Positions 35,997 to 46,949 of a stretch of 64,000 nt of DNA are shown here, one piece after another. A program made the translations under genes and the position numbers. The first letter of the stretch is position 1. Every line of letters begins with the position of its first letter. Under the pieces are notes generated by a model, which did not search any database, was not told where the DNA came from, and saw only the letters and a program-made list of their open reading frames with translations. This DNA comes from Lingula anatina. Its lineage: Eukaryota; Brachiopoda; Lingulata; Lingulida; Lingulidae. Where the stretch lies: the NCBI RefSeq assembly GCF_001039355.2, contig NW_019775744.1, positions 63,427-127,426 on the forward strand, in the 5' to 3' direction.

Positions 35997-36454
35997 CTCT
36001 ACCAGGGCGAGTGATAGATTTTTTTTACAGATATTCACAGATATGTCTCTAGCTAGATAGATGGTCATTTAGGGCTGAACTCACCCTGTTGAGGAATCCC
36101 ATGTGGAAACAATTATCTCTGCGCGCGCGCCAAAGGCTTTGTACTTGCTCTGCATGAGCTGAGCTTCACACCGATGTGATAACTGCTCGTTACGCAACCA
36201 GTCTAAGGCTTTTTTTATCTGTCACAGAAGAGCAAGTGATTGAAGTCAGAGTAATTAACTGTCTTGATTGCTGTCACGCAGACTTAGACTGGACCTGCTA
36301 AGTGGCGGTGCCTGAGCAGTTATGCAAACAATTATCAGCCATGTAATCAGCCTTGAGATTCCTCAACAGGGTGTTGAGCCTAAATGACCATCTATCTAGC
36401 TAGAGACATATCTGTGAATATCTGTAAAAAAATCTATCACTCACTCTGGTAGAG
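35997..36454. mobile_element. 458-bp foldback/MITE element with ~100-bp inverted repeats
   Basis: Starts CTCTACCAGGGCGAGTGATAG and ends with CTATCACTCACTCTGGTAGAG. The arms continue as near-perfect complements for about 100 bp through CAGATATTCACAGATATGTC. ATATGACTGGTACC occurs on both sides, whereas the other spacers have this sequence once, so it is an insertion with a duplicated target of up to about 14 bp. There is no coding capacity. Confidence 0.85.
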
Positions 36455-36823
36455 TGTATATGACTGGTACCGAATCTACTATTGGGATCACGTATTGATT
36501 GATTGCTGTAGCTGTGGTTTAATTCTCTAAATAATAACACAATGAAGCGATAACAAATATTTAGTTTTACCCACAATAAAGTGTCAGTTATGCCTACGAT
36601 AGAGAAATCTTACCAAATAGTGAATAGAACTCCTCATCACATGCCTACATATACTTGTACATACATTTATACCGCTGTTGCCAATTTTCTGTGCAAGTTG
36701 ATCATTCTATGAAACGTTGTTGCAGTTATAACGATTCTAATTCGAAATCTCGACATAACACTTGCGGAAACTATACCGTGAGCGACCAGGATGTTTCGAA
36801 ATGGCGTTTCGCGTAAAATTAAG

Positions 36824-38098
36824 TTATGCGTACCCTACCAACTTTAATACATCGACGCAAATACTATCAATAGTTTGCTTAACTTCGGGGTTGATTTTGG
36901 TCTTCCAGGCATGCGCAGTAGCGTTCGAATCTGTTCGGACAGTCCCGAAAGTCCCGTCAGCTTTACTTCCATTTGCCAGTCGCATAAATGTCTGCTTGAT
37001 ATCTTCTGTTATACTGAGGGAAAGAACTTTGTAGACGTATGATATCATTTTCAATGGATTTTCTGCCACATCTTCGTACCGTATTTCAAAGAAACGCCCT
37101 GGGTAGCGTTTTTGAATTCGACGTCCGTTGACAAGATTGTTTTTCATACGCTCACATAAGTCTAGTGTGGCGCGTGTTTTCCCAAGACGTCTGAGCTGCT
37201 TCGTGGCAAGACCAGACGACAAGGCGCCTCGTGGATCCCTCAACAAATGAATGACGCGGATTCCTGGGTTAGTTTGTAAAAATTTCTCAGTAATATTTAT
37301 ATCATTAAGACGTATACATTTAATGACTTTCACCGTTGTTTTTTCACAAATGTCTTTGTAAATTGGCAAACATGGGGATGAAATATTTTTCACTGTGTTT
37401 CTTTTGGTGCATTGTGTAAAACGCCTCACGTGCATCATGCGGTCCTTACCAATATACATCGGACTCCATAGTACAGACAAAGGGATCCGTGACGTATCAC
37501 AATCAAATAGACCAATCAAACTGTGAAAAATTATTCTCTGCGTTCCTACATCATCTGCACTCAACTTTGTTCCATTAAAAAAAGCAATGTCATTGGCTTT
37601 AGGCTGTTGCGCGTTTTTTATGTTGAACAATGGTTCAAATATGTATAAAGCATTTGGATTTCGGTTGAACATTTCACCAAAAAATGACGATCCTGACCGA
37701 TAATAGGCAAAAATTAGTACTCCAGTGGTTGGAGATGCGGTGAGCTTACTGACAGCGGACAAAGTGGTTGCCTCTCTAGCAAGTGCCACTGGAGTTTCGC
37801 CAGGCAAAGACGGTTTTATGCTGGTCATTTTAGGAAAAAATTCCAAAGAATCAGATACTTTTATCTCGACAGGGGGCGACTCAGTCACAGATGCTGGACC
37901 ACGTGTGACTTCCACTGTTGCAGTTGGCGTCGATACATGGTGATACATGTTGGTCCATCTTAGAATCGTTGGCACATTGGTAAAAGAGATGACGCCCACT
38001 GAAAACATTAATATGATGTCATATATATTTTGGACAGTCCTTGATTCTGTTATTGTACTAAGATGTGCGGGAAACTAGGTTGTCCTATGTAAATCTGT

Positions 38099-38136
<38 letters not shown>

Positions 38137-38285
38137 CAAGCTGAGTCCAGAATTAAATTTAATAAAACATGAAATCAGTCTATAATATAAAACACATTAC
38201 CTCTCCAGTACATTGCTACATAGACCAGCAACAATCCTGAACACACTCCAGTCAACCAAGTCACGCACGTCATCAATTTTGCCAT
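36824..38285 (-). CDS. Carbohydrate sulfotransferase, tandem copy D (419 aa)
   Basis: Minus-strand exons are 38201-38285 and 36824-37998. The structure matches the other copies, with RSGSSF loop, RDPRGALSSG motif and RYEDVAENP block intact. The central part is shared with copy C, including the Leu-Ala-Thr-Lys-Gln-Leu-Arg-Arg block. The stem is the most diverged of the four (Gly-Glu-Thr-Pro-Val and Lys-Leu-Thr changes). Upstream of the acceptor the sequence differs from the other copies, which again supports the TTTTCAG exon start. A (GA)n run at 38101-38131 lies in the intron. It is the end copy of the array, and its 5' flank diverges from the others after about 38.5 kb. Confidence 0.92.
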
Positions 38286-38766
38286 CATGACAAAGATATG
38301 GCCAGAAACTTTAAATTTGGTTTTTGCTCTCTTACACACGAACCCGTTGCCTTGTCGAACTTCTTTGAAAATGGACGGAATTTTCCCCTTGACTTAAGAT
38401 TTCTATCTTAACATCACGAATGTTATATATGTATTATTGACAACAGTTGCCAGTAGAAATCTGAATAATTTAGCTGATACCACTGGGTTGGAAGTATCAA
38501 GCAATCACAAGACAACCTCACAGTGATTTTATATAGAATAGAATTAGAGAATATTATTCTATAATATAAAATTTTCACAAATTAACCACTGTCTAATATT
38601 CTATCCACTTATCTGTACTGCACAGCACGAGCCATCAGCATGCAGAATTGACGCTTGGTTTAAAAAGCGAACGCCTCTACTCATTGCTCGACCCGGCATT
38701 GCATAAGGATTTTATACCAATTCTAACGAAGTATAAAATGGCAGGCCTTCCGGACATTTAATTTCT

Positions 38767-38951
38767 GGCCCCAGTTTCACAAAAAAACTTAAGTCGGTTC
38801 CCTGGCGTAATTGACTAGGATTTCCATGAGAGTGCTGTTACACTGCTTCTGATAGGGTAAGATGCGCCCATGTGACCATGTTACCTTGGTTATTAAATTC
38901 TTAGCCCGGGAACCTGACAACCTGACTTGAGTTTTTTGTGAAACCGGGGCC
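38767..38951. mobile_element. MITE with GGCCCC(A/G)GTTTCAC inverted ends
   Basis: The left end GGCCCCAGTTTCACAAAAA and the right end TTTTTGTGAAACCGGGGCC are inverted, and the arms extend through AACTTAAGTC..GGTTCCC with one insertion. Total about 185 bp, with no coding capacity. Confidence 0.75.
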
Positions 38952-39398
38952 TGGGAGGAATATCGACACCAGGTAGGTTTATTTAAGGAGCTTTCTCATT
39001 TTATCACTTTTAGTGTCTTAATTGGGACATATGAGTAGCTTTATTAGATAGTAAGACGTCAATTATGTGTGGTTTACCTATGCCTGGATGCAGGTATTGT
39101 AAGCCTTTGATGTTTTAATAATTTTTTTTATTATTCAGCTTCATCTTATTTAACTTAAAGGTATATACGTAGTAATATGGTATGTTGATGAATACCACCT
39201 TGTGTTCTCCTGCAAACGGCAGAATCGGTGTCTGCCTTAATTATTTGCCCCTTTCACGGCAACAGACGAAGTGATGCGATTTTATATATTTTATGGGACC
39301 AAGTCAAACGTCTTCTAGGGAAAGCTACCTTGCACACACATGCTTTCAACATCTGTGGATCCCCTTCTGTCATCAAACAGTAAAATGACCACCTCAAT

Positions 39399-39401
<3 letters not shown>

Positions 39402-39431
<30 letters not shown>
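39402..39431. repeat. (CA)n microsatellite
   Basis: Uninterrupted CA dinucleotide run of about 15 units. Confidence 0.95.
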
Positions 39432-39433
<2 letters not shown>

Positions 39434-40048
39434 ATCTTATCACATCTATATCCTATCACACTTATCACAATTTTGAAAAAACAAACAAACAAAATGACAC
39501 GAATAGATAAAGAAAGAAAGAGCCAGAAGGAAAGAAACAAAGAAAGAAAGGAGGACACTTTTCACGCACAATCGAACTAGGACAAAACCAGATGACTCGT
39601 GGATATCCCAGGATATAATGTTCAAAGATTGCTCCTTGTATGTGTGATAGACGAATACACTTGCATATAGAAGATCATCACAGAGTGAAATGTTGGAACG
39701 AAATAAAATTCAATAGTACGCATCTTTTCTGAGTTCTTTGTATTCGAATCAAAACAATTGTTACAACAGTTAATGATGTCAGCCTGATATATACCAGGAA
39801 GTATAATTTAAAATTGTATTGAAATTAATCCCATACTTGACGTGAAACACTGTAAAATATGAGTAGGAAAAATGTAAAATTAGTTAGGTGAATGTGTTAG
39901 CGGCGATGGACACAATCTCGACGCAACCAGCACAATCAGCCATCGCCAGTGCATGAAGGCTGCGGATGATTCCAGTACTTCAGTCCATAATGTAAAGGAT
40001 TGAGTCCCTGTCGAAAAAGACATGTGATTGGAACCCTTACCTGTGGAA

Positions 40049-40143
40049 CGAGGGGGGGGGGGGGGGGGGCAACTTAATTGTTGTCGTCTCTCTCTCTCTC
40101 TCTCTCTCTCTNNNNNNNNNNNNNGCGCAACTTAATTGTTGTC

Positions 40144-40193
<50 letters not shown>
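40049..40193. repeat. G tract and (TC)n array with a 13-base gap and repeated flank
   Basis: A G run, then GCAACTTAATTGTTGTCG followed by (TC)n. The same 18-base flank and (TC)n occur again after the N run at 40112-40124. Most likely a collapsed or misjoined microsatellite. Confidence 0.85.
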
Positions 40194-40194
<1 letters not shown>

Positions 40195-41470
40195 ACGAGG
40201 CCTTAAGTCAGCTATATGCCATCGATATTCACATCTCTGTTGCGGTGCTAATTATATCTTAACATAATATATTATAAATTTCTTGTCTTTGGGTGTCTTT
40301 TGCATTCTTTGATTTGTTGAGTATAGGCAATAGTCACACGTGATCTCAGAGGCAACCAATCAGAAGTTAGGTTTATAATGACAGCCAATCTCCTGGCCTG
40401 TGACTCGCACTGGTAGATGCTGAAGTTTTTTATTTGTTTAATTATGAACGTTATAATGATAAGACTTCTTGAAAAAAAAGCTGATATATTATACAGGCAT
40501 GGAGGTAAAAGTTTACAAAATAAATATACCGCGCGCCAATAAGGGTACCTTTACATAGCAGCATGAACGTTATTCGCTGCCTTGAATTTGTGAGTTGGAC
40601 AGTAATCTAACATCTAGGCCGTGTTTCATAAACAGAGTATCCTATTCAAAATCTTATCGACAATTATCTTGATGTAAGGAAAAAAATAACGACCTGATAG
40701 CAATATCAGAGACAAAAATGTACCCGACATTTGTGAAACATTACTTAGTTCATACGATAACTGACCATAGGATAACAATTTTATCCAGTGGATAGTGTTG
40801 TCCAGTGCTGATGAAGTTGGCATATAAACGTGGACTGATTCATGACTTTCTCACGTTTGATAAAATATGTATCCGTTGGTTCATAAACTTGTCATAAGTA
40901 TAGCAAACTACACTACTAAAAATGCAAAACTGTTGCCGAGAAAAAAATGGAGAAAAAATGCATTTCCAAGAGAAAAATTACAAAGGACTTTTCTAATGAG
41001 GAACATAACCTCACACTTGCTTTATGTTAAAACTTAGATGAAGTTATAGATAGCCATATTTTATTACATCGAATGCACAATATTATTCAACCTGACCAAA
41101 AACATATTTATCTCACTCAGCCTCTGTTTGTCTAAACTACATGTTATTTGGATACAGAACAGAAACTAGACACAAACTTTACTTCATAATTCTCTCTTTT
41201 TGATTCCAGATAGTTTGTACAAATGTTTAAGAACATAACATCCTTTTGAAGGAAAATGCCATTTTGACTTTTGACTCTAAGTGAAAATGACTGGAATATG
41301 TATTTCAGAGACTATTGTAGATCTAAGGAAAGTTTTTAAATCATATTAGAACCTAGAATATAGAATACTAGAATATAACAGAAGAGTGGATCCTAAATTT
41401 TTCCTCAACTTTTTCAAAGTCCTCTCTATCTTTTCAATGACGCCAGTATTTTTATGTTTGCCTGTATAAA

Positions 41471-42575
41471 CCCTGTTAATACTGGGTGGGTCGTTTACGA
41501 CCCGAGGCTTATTAATGTTAGGACAATTATTATCATGTATTATTTTCGAGGCAACTTCATGTATTTGTCACATTTTGAACCTGTTCTGACGAGAGCAACT
41601 GATTGTCACAACTTAAAAGTTTGGAGTACGGTCCACCCAGCAAGAGGACGAAACCCACAATATTTTTTGAAGCAAGCTTCCCACTCCAACAGCCACTCAG
41701 CATCATAGAGCGAGGGATTCGTCAGATTCTATCCGAATATGTTGCTGTCTATAAGGCAAAAAAAAAAAAAAAAAAAAAAAAATCAGGTCATCGCGGCTAA
41801 CCCTCTAAGTAAATACTATATATCAGAGGTCATATGAGTGGTGACATTAATTCCATACAAAATATGAAAGGTGCACAGAATTCCCCTGACACAAATCTGT
41901 AAATATCAGGGAACAATTTGTGGTTCTTCTAGGAGGTATACTCAATGACCAGTTTCTCCAATTTGCAGTGAACACTGGTTTGTCTATGAACGCTGCTTTT
42001 AAAGTTATTAAATCTGTGAGAAGTTCTAACATATTCTGAGACTGATTCCATTGAAATATGCGTCTGTCCTAGAATAAAGCATACCAGTGACACAACATTG
42101 ACAGACAATACAATACCATTTTTTTTGTTTCTTTTTCTGATATTTTTGTTTTCAAATTTTAAAAGGTTGTAAAAATGCTAATTTTGGGGAAAAAAAACAG
42201 TCCCTCTATGGCACCTACTCTCCTCTTCCTGCTTCATATCTATTTAATAATTTCATCTTTACATAATATTTCAGCATGTTTTCTGTTGTTATCAATTAAG
42301 AGTGTCCGATAGAATGCACAGTTCTAGTTTTGTTAAGATATATCGTCACATCTAGTGCTGGAAAGAAATTTGTAATTTGGAAAAAGTACATAATACTTCG
42401 TCTTTAAGCTAATTTATGTTCTAAAATGTCTGTATAAGTATAGATTAGTATTGCTCTCAAGAAATGAAAGTTTATTGATTCACCAAAAAAAAAAAAAAAA
42501 GGCTTCTGTTGTACAACTACTTAAAATATTGGTATTTCATTAATAATACCACGAGGTCGTAAATGACCTCATCCG
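41471..42575. mobile_element. Possible non-autonomous piggyBac-like element
   Basis: Two 16-18-bp palindromes, GGGTCGTTTACGACCC (41489-41504 region) and GAGGTCGTAAATGACCTC (42553-42570), lie about 1.07 kb apart in inverted context. On the inner side of each is a matching TATTAATG block. GGGTCGT..ACGACCC motifs near element ends are known from piggyBac-type transposons. No transposase motif is seen between them, and TTAA duplications are not clear. The family call is inference. Confidence 0.35.
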
Positions 42576-45174
42576 GTAGACATATGTTGCAAAACATACA
42601 TTGCACTCAAAAACCTAAAGCAAAATTAACGAAGGTAAAATTAAGGCGGATACTTACTCGTTTTCAAAGATGTGCCAACAAAATTGGTGTAACATAACTG
42701 CCATCTTGTATTCCGTCTTTATCTCAGAAAACATGTAATCATTAGTAATTTTCCTCGGATCTTCGCATCGTGTTTCAAGTTACTTCTCTTCTTCTCTCCT
42801 CTGCCAATGGAGAAATCGACTAGAATTATATTCACCATGATATCTGTTTAACCTGGGTCAATTGGAGGCAGGTTTGGTGACACTTCTTGTGGCAATACTG
42901 TGGAGAGAGAGCAGAGAGGAGGCGTGGGCGTCAGCGTGAGGGCCTTACCGCAAAATTGTCAAAAACCATCTCCAATGAAGGCGTGAAATTGAACCTCACT
43001 CTTGCTGTACACCACACCTACGTCCCTGGTGTGCTGTTACAAATAAGTTACGTAAGAAGACTTTTATGGAGAGCCAGGTGCACGAATGATACTGAAAATG
43101 TGCATCTAAAATTGTTTAATCTGATTGCTAGGGTAGCATACATTTTCAAACTACCTTGGAGCTCAATAACAGGCCTCCTGGATATGTCTAACCTGATGCA
43201 ATGTTGGTAAAAATTTCTATTGCTTTAATCATGTGTATGTCTGAATGTTAAGGTATAAATCTATTTTAAACAAAAATGAGCATAAATGTTTTAAATGTTT
43301 TAATTTTGCAATCGTTCGCGTTCTCACTAACTCGTATCCAGGATATTTCCAGATGGAAATTTTGCATGTTTTCAGACACAAAACTAACGCTGTCTTGTTC
43401 TTAGCATTTATATATTCCTTTCTGAATAAAATATCTTAGAATGCTGAATTATTAAATATTCATGTTTTTCATTCTGTTTTTATCCAGTTTGGACTCCAAA
43501 TATCCATTTCAATACAATGTTTTTGAACGATGTTTATTTTAACGTTCTGGTAATTATCAAATATCTGATTTTTCAGGCTTGCAGAAATTTTCTGTGGAAT
43601 ATATTTTGCAATAAATAGCTTAACCTCTTCATAGAATTGCAATCCAAAAACCCGTTTTTGAGTTCTACAATTTTGATTATTTTAGCCACTGTCAAAATAG
43701 AGATAAAGATGGAAAATATTTTGCATTAAATATTTGAACCTCTTCATAGAATAGCGATCCAAAAACCCGTCTTTGAGTTCTACAATTTTGATTATTTTTG
43801 CCACTGTCAAAATGGAGATAAGGATGGAAATTGACTCGTGACGAAATAATTACATAAAATGACATGAAAATGTTAGGAAACTGTTCTACAGATATAAGAC
43901 CATTATAGAAATACTCTTTAGTCCAGAACACTAGATATTATAGAATATAATAGAATAAGATATAAGAGAATAGAAAATATGTTTTGAAATTATCAAACTA
44001 ATGTTGTTTTCCTAAAAAATACTCCTTCAAATTTGTATATAAACATATATTACTAAACTCAAAAAGTACAATATAATAAAGTAGAAAAGATAAGCGAAAA
44101 AAAGAGAAAAAAAATGAAAGAATATTCTGAAACCTAAGCTTCCATCAATTTGTTTTCAAGTTTTATCTCTAATGCAGTGTGAAAATTGAGAAAAAGGGTT
44201 AGAAAAGCGTAAAGAAAACAAACAAACAAACAAAAAAAAAAATAATTATATAACTAATGTGTTTGTGCGACCGTAGTGTAGATAAACCGAAGACGTGCGA
44301 GGCAAATAAATAGAAAATTAAATAACTTTTTAAGGGCAAATACATATTGAAAATATGCATTGTAATACTGATATTTACAAGTGACAAATTGGTTTCAAAC
44401 CGGTAGCTCAGGACAATTAAACTTTCCAATTATGTAAAAATTTCCAGCTCATAGAAAACTGAAATAATATCGTCTTTTATAAAGCGAACCAATTAACACT
44501 TTTCAAAATGATTAGACACACGTAATACCAGGAGGAGAGAGGAAAAATTCAAAGAAAAGAGAATAAGAAACAAAAACAATCATGTTTATGAGATGTACTT
44601 GGAATTTATTGGCGTTTTCATCGAATTCTTTATTTCAAGATGTGTCTCACCTAAAAATGCAGCATTTTTCGCTCACATTGTTGATTTGAGATGAAAGGTC
44701 TGCAATTGTTTTTAAGAAACGTTCGATGAACGCATTAACCGTCTTTACAATACATGTTTGCATGTGCTCAACATTCTGTTAAACTAAAGCGACTGTAGAT
44801 GTATTTTTAATTAAATCACAAATCTCTAAAATTCAGTAAATCTGATAGCTTATTTTGAGACAACTCTTGATTAAAAACATAACTACAATTAATCTTAACT
44901 CGTCAACAACAAAAGACACTCACTTTATTATTATCTTCCACGTTCGGATCAAAATCTTTCTTCTACTTTCTGTATGATTTTTTGTGTCGCGAACAAAGTA
45001 TTTGTTGACCCATTCTTTAGTGAAATCTATCTAAAAATATTCTGACGCTAATTTCTTTTGATGTGCAGACAAAGAAACTCTGTTCATGTGTGGCACAAAT
45101 TATGCAACAATTGTTTGATTTTTTTCTCTAAATTTCAAATTACACAAAACCGCATTGTTCGTTTTTTATTACAG
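42576..45174. other. Stretch without a supported gene
   Basis: AT-rich DNA with a 114-bp tandem duplication at 43594-43828 and A-rich runs near 44085-44240. The open frame at 42887-43210 shows no family resemblance. Confidence 0.4.
43594..43828. repeat. 114-bp tandem duplication
   Basis: Two adjacent diverged copies beginning around ATATTTTGCA(A/T)TAAATA and containing AACCTCTTCATAGAAT..ATCCAAAAACCCGT. The offset is 114 bases (43622 versus 43736). Confidence 0.85.
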
Positions 45175-45252
45175 GGTATAAAAGGCGTAGAAAAGGGCAA
45201 AATAACCGAGGATTATTACAACACAAGTATAGATTTCAAAGGAAATATGTAA
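45175..45252 (+). CDS. Candidate exon, unrecognised
   Basis: A good acceptor (TTTTTTATTACAG) precedes an open frame GIKGVEKGKITEDYYNTSID followed by five residues and TAA. An alternative donor ATAT|GTAACC is weak. The peptide is charged and coding-like, but no partner exon is certain. It might belong with the segments at 46001 or 49266. Confidence 0.25.
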   Translation, partial: GIKGVEKGKITEDYYNTSIDFKGNM

Positions 45253-45702
45253 CCATCAATTTCGGCTTCATTTTCAATCAATGGACGTCGAATATTTTTA
45301 ACGCACACGTCATGCCTTTAGCTCTGAATAAATTCTTGCTGTTACCTCGAAACAAAGGGACTTTTTTCTGCGTTAATTAATGACGCAAACTCGGGACGTC
45401 AGTTATGAAATGTTGTGTGCCAGTTGCAATTTTTGCGTGTTGGGGGGTTGTTTTAATTACGGTAGAGGTAGTAACGCTACGACAAGGGCACGTTTCCTGT
45501 GTAAATTATACAACATACTCTGTTAGAGTTTTTCTGTGCTGTGTTTGGGTTCGTTATGAAACTAAGGGGTTGTAAAGGAAAAGGGTTGACCCACGAAATG
45601 TCACCAAAATTTTAACCAAAGGTATCGTACATTTTATAAATGAATGTTTTTAAAAGTCAACTGACATTTCATCAATCTTCCAATGAAATGCTGCGTCTCT
45701 TG

Positions 45703-45790
45703 CATTCCTCTCTCTCTCTTTCTCTGTCTCTATCTCTCTGTCTCTCTCCCTCTCTCTCTCTCAACTTCTCTCTCTCTCTCTTACTCTCTC
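45703..45790. repeat. (TC)n-rich microsatellite
   Basis: Interrupted CT dinucleotide array. The Ser/Leu open frames over it are artefacts. Confidence 0.9.
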
Positions 45791-46000
45791 TGTCATTCAA
45801 AAAGAAATTTTCTTCACACAAACTCCCGAGGACGCACATTTCTAGTTAAAAGACAGGAATCAGAAGCCGGGCAGATGATGAAATGTCCCCATCAATTCTC
45901 AGGTGACATCCACTGCGGTTTTTATCCTTCTCAGTAACATTGCCGCCACTGTACCTGACAGGTATGTGAGAGAAAATGGATGAGTTTTTTTCTACTACAG

Positions 46001-46063
46001 GATATTAAAAAGTTCCTGCTGTTTGATGAAGAGACGATCGCCAGGTTCAATGGGAATACATAG
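46001..46063 (+). CDS. Candidate terminal exon, unrecognised
   Basis: The acceptor TTTTTTCTACTACAG is followed by an in-frame 20-residue stretch (DIKKFLLFDE, then ETIARFNGNT) and TAG. Splice signal and composition are coding-like; no family is recognised and upstream exons are not established. Confidence 0.25.
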   Translation, partial: DIKKFLLFDEETIARFNGNT

Positions 46064-46179
46064 ACTTTTGCGATTACTCAGTCCTGCTCAGTGCTCTAAG
46101 CCTTTTTCTCTCGTTTGATTTTTTTCAGTTCGATTCTATTTTATTTTTATTTATTTATTTTTATTTTCTGTTGCTGGTG

Positions 46180-46210
<31 letters not shown>

Positions 46211-46912
46211 ATTGTTTTAACTCGTCTCCTTGCCCTTTTTGTCTGAGTACATTTTAAAATCATAATCGAAGTTTCTTCAAGTTTTCTTGGCTTTTCTCTA
46301 CTTCGTTTTGGTCTTAAAGCCCTATTCTGCATCCCCGTCAAACACTGAAGGCATTTGAACGCATTTGTTTTCACTACTGGTTCATGTGTTTACCCAAAAT
46401 AAATAATTTATAATCCGAACATGTGTTTGAAATTCTTGCACGCTTCAGTCAGAACTCTCATTTGTGGGTCCATTATGTATCTATTTCTCCATTGCTCCCA
46501 CCAATGCGAAATAATATTCTGTACAGTATAGTATTAAACAATTTACAATTGGGACTTTTAACAGTATTTAAATGTTCCTGAAAGCATAACTCTCTGTACT
46601 TTCTTGAGGAATAGGGGCATTGCCATTTTTCTTTCCCAAGGTGTGTGTGTTTGAGAGAGCTAGAGTGGTAAGAAGCCTTGCTTTTTTAGAGACGTTCTGT
46701 TTTTGAGTTGGATATTTTGCAAAAGTCTTTCAACAATGTATTGTGTAATCTAGCATGTTATAAGAAACGTACTGAAAAAATGCAAAAGACTGAACTAGTT
46801 TTGAAAACGGAGGGCCCCATAGTTGGATATGTTCTTTAAATATTTCATTATTGTAAGAGAACAGTTGAACCTTAGTAATCATAGGTTAAAAAACTGTAAA
46901 TAAACTTTACAT

Positions 46913-46949
<37 letters not shown>

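Larger units (their letters stand above)
34696..36823. repeat. Spacer C-D of the duplicated unit, enlarged by a foldback element
   Basis: Same EF-hand intron-derived spacer as A-B and B-C, with two copies of the 41-bp repeat (about 34895-34975) and the 168-bp MITE. It is longer because of a 458-bp inverted-repeat element at 35997-36454. Confidence 0.8.
38286..41450. other. Intergenic stretch beyond the sulfotransferase array
   Basis: Contains the tail of the duplicated unit to about 38530, a MITE at 38767-38951, a CA microsatellite at 39402-39431, G and CT runs around 40049-40190 with a small gap, and otherwise AT-rich sequence. No supported exon. Confidence 0.4.

Noticed and set aside
42887-43210. 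107-residue plus-strand open frame
   Set aside because: Arg-rich start from a GA-rich stretch, no family resemblance, no supporting splice sites or polyA signal.
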